From the NCBI RefSeq assembly GCF_004000275.1, contig NZ_RCIP01000005.1:62440-126439 (forward strand): a stretch of 64,000 bases of DNA, in the 5' to 3' direction. Below the pieces are notes generated by a model. That model was not told where the DNA came from and made no database searches. It saw nothing but the letters and a program-made list of their open reading frames with translations. The DNA comes from Saccharospirillum alexandrii. GTDB taxonomy: Bacteria > Pseudomonadota > Gammaproteobacteria > Pseudomonadales > Natronospirillaceae. Positions 27,039 to 35,697 of this stretch are shown piece by piece. Each line of letters begins with the position of its first letter. Positions within the stretch are counted from its first letter, which is position 1. The position numbers and the translations under genes are program-made.

Positions 27039-29108
27039 TCACACTTGGGCATAGCGGTCTGCGTTAAATAACCATCGCTCAACCAGAGGTGAGATGTGGC
27101 TTGGGTATTCGGTTTGTAACCGGTGGGCGAGCTCTGGCACCACGGTCAACCAGTTGCGATCACGTTCGAGGTCTGCGACCCGAAAGGCCATGGCCCCGGT
27201 CTGGCGTGTGCCCAGCACTTCACCCGGGCCGCGCAATTTCAAATCTTCCTCGGCAATCACGAACCCATCGCTGGTTGAGCGCATCACGTCGAGGCGTTGC
27301 TTGCCCTGTTCCGATAGCGGGCTGCCAAACATCAGCAGGCAGTGACTGTCGATGGTCCCTCGTCCGACCCGGCCACGCAATTGATGCAGTTGCGCCAACC
27401 CCAGTCGTTCCGGGTTTTCGATGATCATCACTGAGGCATTGGGCACATCGACACCCACTTCGATGACGGTCGTGGCCACCAGAATGTCCAGTTGACGGTC
27501 TTTGAAGGCGGCCATCAGCCGAGTCTTGTCGGCTGGTTTCATTCGGCCGTGTAGCAACCCGACGCGTCTAGCCGGTAAGCAGCGTTGCAGCACATCGGCG
27601 GTTTCTTCGGCGGCCTCGGCCTGGAGTTCTTCCGATTCCTCAATCAGCGTACACACCCAATAGACTTGCCGGCCGGATTCGCAGGCTGCATCGACCCGGC
27701 GGATCACCGCATCACGCCGCTCCTGGCTGATCACCGTGGTGGTAACGGGGGTGCGCCCGGGGGGCAGTTCGTCGATGATGGAGACATCCAGGTCGGCATA
27801 AGCGGTCATTGCCAGGGTGCGGGGAATGGGCGTGGCGGTCATGGTGAGCTGATGCGGCAAGCCATCGCGGGCTTTTTCTTTTAGTGCCAGGCGCTGATGC
27901 ACGCCAAAGCGGTGCTGTTCGTCAATGATCACCAACCCCAGGCGATGGTATTCGACCCCCGCCTGAAACAGGGCGTGGGTGCCGATCATCAACTCAGTGG
28001 TGCCGTCGGCCAGCTCAGCCAGTATGGCTTCACGCTGGCGTTTGCCCTGTTTGCCGAGCAGCAGTGAGCAGCGCACACCAAGCGGCTCGGCCCATTGTTG
28101 CAGGGTGCGAAAATGCTGCTCGGCAAGCAGTTCGGTCGGTGCCATCAACGCGACCTGAAACCCAGCCTCAATCGCTTGCAGTGCAGCGACCATAGCGACC
28201 AGGGTTTTACCGGAGCCGACATCACCCTGCACCAGTCGCAGCATGGGCAGACTAAGCCCCATGTCTTTCTGGATTTCGCCGGCAACCCGTTGCTGGGCAC
28301 CGGTCAGTTGAAAGGGGAGCTGGCGCAACAAGCCGGTCACCAGTGTGTTGCTGGGCGGTATGGCCGGTGCACCGTTGGCCTGGGTTTTTTGTCGAATCAG
28401 CATCAGGCTCAGGTGGTGCGCCAGCAACTCTTCAAGCGCCAGCCGCTGTTGCGCCGGGTGCAGGCCATCGAGCAGGGCCTGGGTATCACTGCTGGAGTGG
28501 GGGTGGTGCAGGGTGAGCAGTGCCTCGGTCAACGACGGCAAGCCCCAGCCGGCCAGCCAGTCGGGTGGCACCCATTCGGCCAGGCCACCCTGGCGCTTCA
28601 GCGCCGTGATGGCCTGTTCAACCAGAGCGCGCAGCCGGTTCTGGTTCAGGCCTTCGCTGCTGGGGTAGAGCGGGGTCAGGGTGTTGTCGAGCGGTCGGAA
28701 CTGGTCGTCGTCACGCGCGACGTATTCCGGGTGCATCATCTCCAGCCCGGTGGAGCCCATGCGCACTTCACCGTAAAGGCGCAGGTGGGTGCCTTCGCTC
28801 AACCGCATTTGCTGTGCTTTGGTGAAATGAAACAGGCGCATGCTGATCAGCCCGGTGCCGTCCGATAGCCGGCAGATCAGGCTGCGGCGCCGGCCAAACA
28901 ACACCTGGGAGCCGAGCACCTGCCCCTGGACCACCACGGCCATACCCAACTGCAGCTTGCCAATGGGCGTGATTCGGGTCCGGTCCTGATACTTGTAGGG
29001 CAAATGAAACAGCAAATCGCCGATGCTGTTAAGCCCGATCGACTCGCACTTTTCAGCCAGCTTCGGGCCAACGCCGGTTAACCGGCTGATCGGATCTTCA
29101 AGCTGCAT
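27039..29108 (-). CDS. recG: ATP-dependent DNA helicase RecG
   Basis: A 689-aa branch-migration helicase acting on stalled forks and recombination intermediates. The N-terminal wedge (MQLEDPISRLTGVGPKLAEK) has the usual OB part, and the helicase core shows Walker A GDVGSGKT, DEQHRFG, TATPIPRT and the C-terminal HQLRGRVGRG and LRGPGEVLGTRQTG segments. The frame extends upstream to 29438, but that part is the antiparallel shadow of oxyR reading; ATG 29108 gives the standard length. The start overlaps the last 11 bases of oxyR on the same strand, so oxyR-recG is one unit, an order also known in pseudomonads. Confidence 0.97.
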   Translation of the reverse strand: MQLEDPISRLTGVGPKLAEKCESIGLNSIGDLLFHLPYKYQDRTRITPIGKLQLGMAVVVQGQVLGSQVLFGRRRSLICRLSDGTGLISMRLFHFTKAQQMRLSEGTHLRLYGEVRMGSTGLEMMHPEYVARDDDQFRPLDNTLTPLYPSSEGLNQNRLRALVEQAITALKRQGGLAEWVPPDWLAGWGLPSLTEALLTLHHPHSSSDTQALLDGLHPAQQRLALEELLAHHLSLMLIRQKTQANGAPAIPPSNTLVTGLLRQLPFQLTGAQQRVAGEIQKDMGLSLPMLRLVQGDVGSGKTLVAMVAALQAIEAGFQVALMAPTELLAEQHFRTLQQWAEPLGVRCSLLLGKQGKRQREAILAELADGTTELMIGTHALFQAGVEYHRLGLVIIDEQHRFGVHQRLALKEKARDGLPHQLTMTATPIPRTLAMTAYADLDVSIIDELPPGRTPVTTTVISQERRDAVIRRVDAACESGRQVYWVCTLIEESEELQAEAAEETADVLQRCLPARRVGLLHGRMKPADKTRLMAAFKDRQLDILVATTVIEVGVDVPNASVMIIENPERLGLAQLHQLRGRVGRGTIDSHCLLMFGSPLSEQGKQRLDVMRSTSDGFVIAEEDLKLRGPGEVLGTRQTGAMAFRVADLERDRNWLTVVPELAHRLQTEYPSHISPLVERWLFNADRYAQV

Positions 29109-30021
29109 TGGAGCCGATGTTGCACTGGCGCACGCAAGTTTCCAGCAAATCGATCGCCTTGGGCCGCGGGAAGCTGGCGCGCCAGGCCAGAGCGACTGTG
29201 CGCCGGGGCACGTGGTTGGCAAAGGGGCGCACCGACACCAGTTCGTCGTTGTACAAACGCGAGCCCGTCGCCGACTGCGGCAAAATGGTAATGCCCAGGT
29301 TAGACGCGACCATATGCCGCAGGGTTTCCAGTGAACTGCCATCGGCCATGGTGCGGATGCGACCTTTCGGGTCGCGCGAGGCCGAGGCGATGTTCGGGCA
29401 GGCCGTGAAAATGGTATCGCGGAAGCAGTGGCCTTCACCGAGCAGCAGCAGCGGCTCTTTGATCAGTTCCTCGGCCGGTATGGCCTTGCGTTTGGTCAAC
29501 GGGTGACCAGTGGGCAGCAGGATCTCGAAGTCTTCATCAAACATCGGCTTAGTCAGTACATCCGGCTCGTTGAACGGCAGGGCGATGATGATGGCATCGA
29601 GCAGGCCGTCGCGCAGCCGGTGGCGCAAGTTGGACGTGAAATTTTCTTCAATCTCCAGGGGCATTTCCGGCGCGAGCTGGCGCAATTGCGGTATGATGTG
29701 CGGCAGCAAGTAGGGCCCGACGGTATAAATAACGCCGAGTTTCAGCGGGCTCGACAGCTGGTTCTTTCCAGCATGCGCCAGATCTTCGATCTTGTGGCTC
29801 TCTTCCAGTACGCGCTGGGCCTGTTCTACGATGCGCTGCCCGACCGGAGTGACCTGAACGCCCGATTTGCCACGTTCGAAAACCGCGACGCCGAGCCGGT
29901 CTTCCAGTTTCTTGATCGCGACACTCAGCGTGGGCTGGGCTACGAAACAGCGTTCCGCCGCCTTGCCAAAATGACGTTCCTGGGCCAGTGCGACGATGTA
30001 GCGCAATTCTGTAAGCGTCAT
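29098..30021 (-). CDS. oxyR: hydrogen-peroxide sensor and regulator OxyR
   Basis: A 307-aa LysR-type redox sensor. The helix-turn-helix is at about 17-45 (GKAAERCFVAQPTLSVAIKK). The two redox cysteines are at the same positions as in E. coli: Cys199 in GEGHCFRD and Cys208 in TACPN; their disulfide switches the protein to its activating form. Likely targets include katG at 12-14 kb (family knowledge). It overlaps recG by 11 bp. The 137-bp spacer to the divergent SDR at 30159 should hold the autoregulated promoter. Confidence 0.96.
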   Translation of the reverse strand: MTLTELRYIVALAQERHFGKAAERCFVAQPTLSVAIKKLEDRLGVAVFERGKSGVQVTPVGQRIVEQAQRVLEESHKIEDLAHAGKNQLSSPLKLGVIYTVGPYLLPHIIPQLRQLAPEMPLEIEENFTSNLRHRLRDGLLDAIIIALPFNEPDVLTKPMFDEDFEILLPTGHPLTKRKAIPAEELIKEPLLLLGEGHCFRDTIFTACPNIASASRDPKGRIRTMADGSSLETLRHMVASNLGITILPQSATGSRLYNDELVSVRPFANHVPRRTVALAWRASFPRPKAIDLLETCVRQCNIGSNAA

Positions 30022-30158
30022 GAAGGCGTATCCTGGTGAGTGTTAAGACGATGAGTGCAAATCAACAACGCCGGTACCTGAATGCGGCCCGGGTATGGTT
30101 GGCTACCTATTTGCTATAAGCTATCGAAAACTCATTTTCGATACAAGAGGGTAATGAT

Positions 30159-30971
30159 ATGCCAGGTCGGTTCTTGCTTGCCGGAGTGGGGGATTTGAAT
30201 CGCCGGGTTGCCCGGCGACTGCTGGACGGTGGTGCGACCGTGACCGGGTTTCGCCGTTCGGCTGCGGACCCGGCGTTGGGGTTCGAGCAACGCAGCGTTG
30301 ATTTGGCCATAGAGCCCTGGCCGGATGTTCGTGCCGAGGTGGTGATCATCGCCCTGTCGGCAGCGCAGCGGGATGCTGAAGGCTACCGCCGTGGCTATGT
30401 GCAGCCTGTGCAGCAACTCGGGCGGAGTTTGCAGCACTGGCGTACGCCTCCGGAGCGGGTCATTGTGGTCGGGTCGTCCCGGGTGTACGGCGCCAACGAC
30501 GGTCGAGAACTGACGGAAGAGAGCCCGATTCACCCCGGTGACTGGGGTGGCGATTGTCTGGCCGAAATGGAAGCGGCGGTCGACCGGCTGCCGGTTGAGA
30601 CAACGGTTGCCAGACTGAGTGGCATTTATGGCCCGGGTCGCGATTGGTTGCGACGCATGGCCCTGAAAGCCGACACGGCGCCACCGCAGACCAATCACTG
30701 GACCAACCGGATTCATATTGAAGACGCTGCCGCTGCCCTGGTACATCTTGCCTTTACATCGACGCTGAGTAGCCGCTATCTGGTGACGGATCGCCAGTCA
30801 ACACCGCTCTACGAGGTGTTGAATTACCTGCGCGAACAACAGGGGTACCCCACGCTGCGCGGCGTGCCCGAGGTAGCGGGCGGAAAGCGGTTGCTCAGTG
30901 ATCGTTTGGCCGCGACGGGTTTCGAGTGGCAGTACCCGACGTACCGGTCCGGGGGTTACGGGACGCTGTAA
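30159..30971 (+). CDS. NAD-dependent epimerase/dehydratase-like protein (YeeZ-like)
   Basis: A 270-aa extended-SDR protein. The nucleotide-binding loop is GVGDLNRRVARRLL rather than the classical GxxGxxG, VIVVGSSRVYGAND and LSGIYGPGR follow, and the active-site Tyr-X3-Lys is not evident (DWGGDCLAEME in its place). These traits fit the YeeZ branch, which keeps the fold but has no known reaction. AGAGGGTAATGAT precedes the ATG. It is divergent from oxyR. Its last 77 bases overlap the end of the convergent diguanylate cyclase gene. Confidence 0.8.
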   Translation: MPGRFLLAGVGDLNRRVARRLLDGGATVTGFRRSAADPALGFEQRSVDLAIEPWPDVRAEVVIIALSAAQRDAEGYRRGYVQPVQQLGRSLQHWRTPPERVIVVGSSRVYGANDGRELTEESPIHPGDWGGDCLAEMEAAVDRLPVETTVARLSGIYGPGRDWLRRMALKADTAPPQTNHWTNRIHIEDAAAALVHLAFTSTLSSRYLVTDRQSTPLYEVLNYLREQQGYPTLRGVPEVAGGKRLLSDRLAATGFEWQYPTYRSGGYGTL

Positions 30972-32751
30972 ACGACTCCTGCCACCGGTCGGCGACAACC
31001 TGATTTCGGCCTGACTCCTTGGCCTGATACAGGGCCTGGTCGGCGCGACGGAAGGCGCCAGAGACGCTGCCCGTCGGGCCGACATCGGCCCAACCGATGC
31101 TGACCGTAATGTGTTTGCCTTGCAGTTCCGGAATCTCAAGCGCGGCGATGGTCTGACGCAAGCGTTGCAGGCGTTGGTCAAACTCTCGTTCGCGCTCCCC
31201 ATAGCTGATCATTGAAAACTCCTCGCCACCGACCCGACCCACAAGCCTTGCCTCGGTGGGTGTATCAATACACTCGGCGCTGAGTAAATTGGCCAGTTGA
31301 TTCAGCACCACATCGCCAACGTCGTGGCCCAGGGTGTCGTTGACGGTCTTGAAGTAGTCCAGATCCATGATGGCAACCCGCAGCGGCTTACCGGTTTCGA
31401 TACTGAGCCGCTTGGCGGTGTCGCCAAAGTTATCGAGGTGGCGTCTATTGGGCAGCCCGGTTAACGGGTCGGTCAGGGCTAGCTGGTTCAGTCGGCGGTT
31501 GCTTTCGGTCAGTTCTGCCGTGCGTCGATCTACCTCTCGTTTCAGCTCTGCCGCCTGCTCGGTTTTAAAACGCAGCGTCTCCTGCTCCAAACGCTGGCGC
31601 TTCAGAATGGACTCGCGCAAATAGAGGGTAATGATGGTTGCGAACAAGACGGTACTGAGCACGACCCCCAGCAACACGAGCGATATCAGGCGCTGCGAAT
31701 AGGGTACCCAGCCAAAGGCACTGCCGGCCAGCAACAGCAGCGCCACGATCATCGGCGACCAGGCAATGGAAAAACGCAACGCCCGGCGCGAGCCGTGGCG
31801 AAGTTCAACGATGAGCATCAGCGTCAGAATGATCACCGCACCCAGGCTCCAGATGACGGGCCAGGCCATCAGCAGTGGTCGGGTCGACAGTACCAGAAAC
31901 ACCAGCCCCAGGCCGACCAGCCCACCCAGTGCCCAGTTCATTGACTGGCTCAGCCACGCCGGCTGATGACGATTGCCAATCATCTGAGGCGCCATCCAGG
32001 CAAAAAAGCCAATCATGGCATAGAGCGAGATAGCCGCCATGGGCGCGCTGAGGCCTGGCCACTGGGGCCAGAGAAAACGCTGTGCATAGCCGAACAACAG
32101 GCTCAGGCAGAGAGTCAGGAACAGGGAGAACAGGCTGAATGCGAGATAGGCTTTAACTCGTGTCGCGGTGTAAAACAACAGGGTAAAGAGGGTCAGTGCC
32201 AGCATCATGCCGAAGAAAAGCATGTCTCTGAATCCGGAAATCTGGCTTTTGGCCATCAGGGCCTCGGGTTGCCAGAGCGTCAGGGGCAAGCTGATCAGGG
32301 TGCCGGTTCCTTCGCCTTCAATGGTCTTGATCTCTCCGGGCGCAAAGTTCACGACAAAGCCGTAACCATTCAAGGCCAGAGGCCGTCTGCTGAATGGCAG
32401 TGATTCGCCGACCTGGAAACGGGTGTTGTCGTAACGCAGTGTCAGGGTGTTGAGGATGGGGTCGTCTACATAGAGCCAGAGTGTTTGCGGGTCTGGGGTG
32501 GCGTTTTGCACCGCCAGTTTGAATTGGAGCAAGGTGCCTGTTGCCTGGTATCCACTCAGCGGCAGGGTGTTTATCGGTTCGAAAGCGGGGCCGGAATCGG
32601 CAGCCGTGCGGGTGGTGACCAGGCGGGCAGACAAGCCTCCGGTCAGGTCCAGTTGGGCCTCGCCAGACCATTGAACCGGCGGTAGCTCAGCCGCTGAGGC
32701 CAGGCAGGTCAGCACCAGGCCCACGGCCAGAAGCCACCGCTGAGTGCGCAT
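30895..32751 (-). CDS. membrane diguanylate cyclase with 7TMR-DISM sensor
   Basis: A 618-aa c-di-GMP synthase. Signal peptide (about 1-21), an extracytoplasmic DISM-type beta-sandwich (about 25-165), seven membrane helices (about 170-370), a coiled coil (RLEQETLRFKTEQAAELKRE) and a GGDEF domain with intact active site GRVGGEEF. No RxxD inhibitory site was seen at the expected place. The frame begins at GTG 32802, but ATG 32751 starts directly at the signal peptide. The C-terminal tail (about 30 aa, Arg/Thr/Ser-rich) lies in the part that overlaps the convergent SDR gene and may be dispensable. Confidence 0.9.
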   Translation of the reverse strand: MRTQRWLLAVGLVLTCLASAAELPPVQWSGEAQLDLTGGLSARLVTTRTAADSGPAFEPINTLPLSGYQATGTLLQFKLAVQNATPDPQTLWLYVDDPILNTLTLRYDNTRFQVGESLPFSRRPLALNGYGFVVNFAPGEIKTIEGEGTGTLISLPLTLWQPEALMAKSQISGFRDMLFFGMMLALTLFTLLFYTATRVKAYLAFSLFSLFLTLCLSLLFGYAQRFLWPQWPGLSAPMAAISLYAMIGFFAWMAPQMIGNRHQPAWLSQSMNWALGGLVGLGLVFLVLSTRPLLMAWPVIWSLGAVIILTLMLIVELRHGSRRALRFSIAWSPMIVALLLLAGSAFGWVPYSQRLISLVLLGVVLSTVLFATIITLYLRESILKRQRLEQETLRFKTEQAAELKREVDRRTAELTESNRRLNQLALTDPLTGLPNRRHLDNFGDTAKRLSIETGKPLRVAIMDLDYFKTVNDTLGHDVGDVVLNQLANLLSAECIDTPTEARLVGRVGGEEFSMISYGEREREFDQRLQRLRQTIAALEIPELQGKHITVSIGWADVGPTGSVSGAFRRADQALYQAKESGRNQVVADRWQESFTASRNPRTGTSGTATRNPSRPNDH

Positions 32752-32909
32752 CAGACGGCCCCCGGCGAATGGCTGGTTTGCTGTGACTGGCTGGCTCACC
32801 ACGTTGTTCAGGCCCTTATCGTGCTCGCGGGTTTCCTGAACAGCCTAGTCGTTTTTTTCGTGGGTGTTTTGCGGTTTACAGCAATCTGACCCCTCCTGAG
32901 GCCAGGAAC

Positions 32910-34289
32910 TCAGGCCGTTTGTTTTTTCCCGATAACGTAGCACGGAATGTACTCTGTGCCCGGCAACTTCATCCGGTGCTGTTTAACGAAGGCTTCGAGC
33001 AGGTTGTCGAGCGGCTCCAGGATGTCCGGGTCGCCGTTGATTTCATAGGGGCCGTGCTGCTCAATCAGGCGAATGCCCTGCTCTTTAACGTTACCGGCCA
33101 CAATACCGCTGAAGGCCCGGCGCAGGTTGGCTGCCAGCAGGTGCACCGGCATGTCTTTGCGCAATTCAAGCTTGGCCATGTTGGCATGGGTGGGCTCGAA
33201 CGGGCGCTGGTATTCGTGGTCGATGTGCATCTGCCAGTTGAAGTGATAGGCGTCGGCCTTGGTGCGACGGAAGACACGCACCTGCTCAATGCCCAGCACC
33301 ATTTCACGCGCCGCCTGGGCATGGTCGCCGATGATGATCTTGTAGCGTTGCTGAGCGGCATAACCCAGGGTGCGGGCGATGAACTCGTGCAACTGCTGAA
33401 AGTAGGGCTCGGCCGATTTCGGGCCGGTCAGAATCAGCGGGAAAGGCAGGTCCGCGTTTGACGGATGCAGCAGAATGCCGAGCAGATACAGCAACTCTTC
33501 CGCCGTACCGGCGCCGCCGGGGAAGATCAGGATGCCGTGGCCGACCCGCACAAAGGCTTCGAGGCGCTTTTCAATGTCGGGCAGAATCACCAGCTCATTG
33601 ACGATCGGGTTGGGGGCTTCGGCGGCAATGATGCCCGGCTCGGTCAGGCCCAGATAGCGACCCTGGCGAATGCGCTGCTTGGCATGGGCGATGGCGGCGC
33701 CTTTCATCGGCCCCTTCATCACGCCGGGCCCACAGCCGGTGCAGATGTCCATGCCGCGCAGCCCCAGTTCGTGACCGACTTCCTTGGTGTATTCGTACTC
33801 TTCATGGCCAATGGAGTGGCCTCCCCAGCAAACCACCATCCGCGGCTCTTCACCGGCGTGCAGCGACTGGGCGTTGCGCAGTAAGTGGAAAACGTAGTCG
33901 CTGATGCCGTCGCTGGACTCGAAATCGACCCGTTTGCTTTCCAGCTCACTGGCGGTGTAAACAATATCGCGCAGTGCCGAAAACAGCATCTCCCGGGTTG
34001 AGGCAATCATTTCGCCGTCGACAAACGCATCGGCCGGGGCATGGCGCAGGTTCAGGCGTATGCCTCTGTCCTGCTGCACAATTTCGATCTCGAAATCCGG
34101 ATAGGTTTCGAGGATGGTTTTCGCATTGTCGCTGGTCGAGCCGGTATTCAAAATGGCCAGGGCGCAGCGGCGGAACAATTCATAGAGGCCATTCTCACCG
34201 GCCGACTTCAATTTTTGCACTTCCCGCTGAGACAGCACTTCCAGGCTGCCTTTGGGCGTGACGGAGGCATTTACGGTGTTTCGTTTCAT
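32910..34289 (-). CDS. ppnN: nucleotide 5'-monophosphate nucleosidase PpnN (YgdH)
   Basis: A 459-aa LOG-family enzyme that splits purine and pyrimidine nucleoside monophosphates to base and ribose 5-phosphate; in E. coli it is stimulated by (p)ppGpp. The LOG motif PGGAGTAEE and the glycine-rich GCGPGVMKGPMKGA are visible, with the PpnN-specific N-terminal and C-terminal extensions (about 130 and 100 aa). Full length. A plausible GACCTGTGA leader precedes the ATG. It is a single gene between the cyclase and thrB. Confidence 0.95.
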   Translation of the reverse strand: MKRNTVNASVTPKGSLEVLSQREVQKLKSAGENGLYELFRRCALAILNTGSTSDNAKTILETYPDFEIEIVQQDRGIRLNLRHAPADAFVDGEMIASTREMLFSALRDIVYTASELESKRVDFESSDGISDYVFHLLRNAQSLHAGEEPRMVVCWGGHSIGHEEYEYTKEVGHELGLRGMDICTGCGPGVMKGPMKGAAIAHAKQRIRQGRYLGLTEPGIIAAEAPNPIVNELVILPDIEKRLEAFVRVGHGILIFPGGAGTAEELLYLLGILLHPSNADLPFPLILTGPKSAEPYFQQLHEFIARTLGYAAQQRYKIIIGDHAQAAREMVLGIEQVRVFRRTKADAYHFNWQMHIDHEYQRPFEPTHANMAKLELRKDMPVHLLAANLRRAFSGIVAGNVKEQGIRLIEQHGPYEINGDPDILEPLDNLLEAFVKQHRMKLPGTEYIPCYVIGKKQTA

Positions 34290-34432
34290 TCACAGGTCCT
34301 ATCGGGGTTTACCCCCGGTTCATTAATGGCCGGGCCTTCCAGGGCGTCGGCGATACAGACGCAGCCGCCGGTAAACCGACGCTGCGGCGCTGTGGATTCT
34401 GCGTTCCGGTTCGTTCGGAACAGTATAGTGGG

Positions 34433-35365
34433 TTACAGCCCGGCCAGCGGGTTCTGGAGCAACTGGCTGACGATGCGTTTCATCTGGTGCGGGTCTTTCT
34501 GGGTGACATTACCCGTGCCTGAGTGGGCACGCAGCGCCAGCTCCCTGCTTAACCAGAAGCGGGTGGCGGCTTGAATCGTAAGGTCTGGTATGGCTGCGCG
34601 CTCTGCGGGTTTCAAGGGGCGGGTCTGATCATAGTGGTTAATGAAGTTAGCCACCTTGGCGGTATCTGGCAGGCCCTGATCATCGAGGCACCAGTCGATC
34701 AGGCAGGTGGCGATATCCAGTGCATAGAGGTCGATACCGGCAAAATACCAGTCAATGATGCCCGCCAGGCCGTCTTCATCAAACAGCGCGTTGTCGTGAA
34801 ACAGGTCGGCATGGATGACGCCTTGCGGCAGGCTCCGGTCGATGGCTTCAAGCCGAACCAGAGCGCCCGCCAGCAAGGCCGCGTCGTCTGCGCCAAGCTC
34901 TGGGCCGAGGTCTTGCTGCTGAGCCCGAATCCAGCTGATGCCATGGCTGTGCGCGCGATTGCCGGAAAACAGGCCGGTACTCTGGTGTATTTTACCCAGG
35001 GCCTCCGCCACCGTCGCTGCATGCGCCAGGCTGGGTTGCTGGTGCTGGCCCGCAACCCGTTCGAACAACACCGCCGGCTTGCCGTACACCTGAACCATAA
35101 ACTCACCTTCGGCGGTGCGGAACGGCTGCGGCACGGCACAGTGGGCATCGTGCAGGTGCTCGCCCAGAGCCAGAAAGAACGGCAGTTCTTCGGGCTGATG
35201 CTTCTCAAACACGGTCAGCACGAACTGGCCGAGATCGGTATCGACAAAGTAGTTGGTGTTCTCGGTGCCCGCACTGATGCCCTGATGGTCTGCATAGTGA
35301 CCCAGGGTATAAGCGTCGAGCAGGGTTTCGATGTCTTCCCGGCTGAGTTCAGTAAATACAGACAT
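34433..35365 (-). CDS. thrB: homoserine kinase (aminoglycoside-phosphotransferase fold)
   Basis: A 310-aa ThrB of the APH-fold type used by pseudomonads and relatives, unrelated in fold to the GHMP kinase of E. coli. It phosphorylates homoserine on the way to threonine. Start MSVFTELSREDIETLLDAYT, the catalytic loop VIHADLFHDN and the following IIDWYFAG (Mg-binding Asp) are typical. The frame is open to 35476, but ATG 35365 gives the family start. It stands alone, upstream of a hairpin repeat and divergent from polA. Confidence 0.93.
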   Translation of the reverse strand: MSVFTELSREDIETLLDAYTLGHYADHQGISAGTENTNYFVDTDLGQFVLTVFEKHQPEELPFFLALGEHLHDAHCAVPQPFRTAEGEFMVQVYGKPAVLFERVAGQHQQPSLAHAATVAEALGKIHQSTGLFSGNRAHSHGISWIRAQQQDLGPELGADDAALLAGALVRLEAIDRSLPQGVIHADLFHDNALFDEDGLAGIIDWYFAGIDLYALDIATCLIDWCLDDQGLPDTAKVANFINHYDQTRPLKPAERAAIPDLTIQAATRFWLSRELALRAHSGTGNVTQKDPHQMKRIVSQLLQNPLAGL

Positions 35366-35504
35366 ACTGGCACTGCGTTGCGTTATGGAGGCGGGAGTAT
35401 AAACCGACTGTACAGCCAAGCCCACCGTGAAAAAGATGAGTTGTCGCTGCCTTTTGGGCAGCAGAGGCTGGGTCAACTAAGGGGGCACGAGTCCGTACCG
35501 GCTA

Positions 35505-35597
35505 CCGGGTAGGCCTCTGCGGGGGCGGCGTAAACCCATCCATGGGGCCTAGACCGCAGCATCCCTGCTGCGGACTACCCCGCAGAGGCCTACCCGG
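35505..35597. repeat. 93-bp hairpin element between thrB and polA
   Basis: Perfect 20-bp inverted ends (CCGGGTAGGCCTCTGCGGGG and its complement) enclose an inner perfect 8-bp hairpin CCGCAGCA-TCCC-TGCTGCGG (35554-35573) and the motif CCATCCATGGGGCCTAG, which is also present inverted in the 19182-19308 element. The 332-bp thrB-polA spacer otherwise holds only the two divergent promoters. No T tract, so less likely a simple terminator. Confidence 0.8.
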
Positions 35598-35697
35598 CAG
35601 CCGTCACTCGGCATGTGGTTTACTCTCACTCACTGTGTTGTGAAGTTCCAAAATTCAGGTGGTAAGATGCAGCTAGAATTTTAAAGAAGAGACTTCC

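Noticed and set aside
28095-28868. 257-aa plus-strand frame
   Set aside because: Antisense shadow of recG, without recognisable domain or ribosome site.
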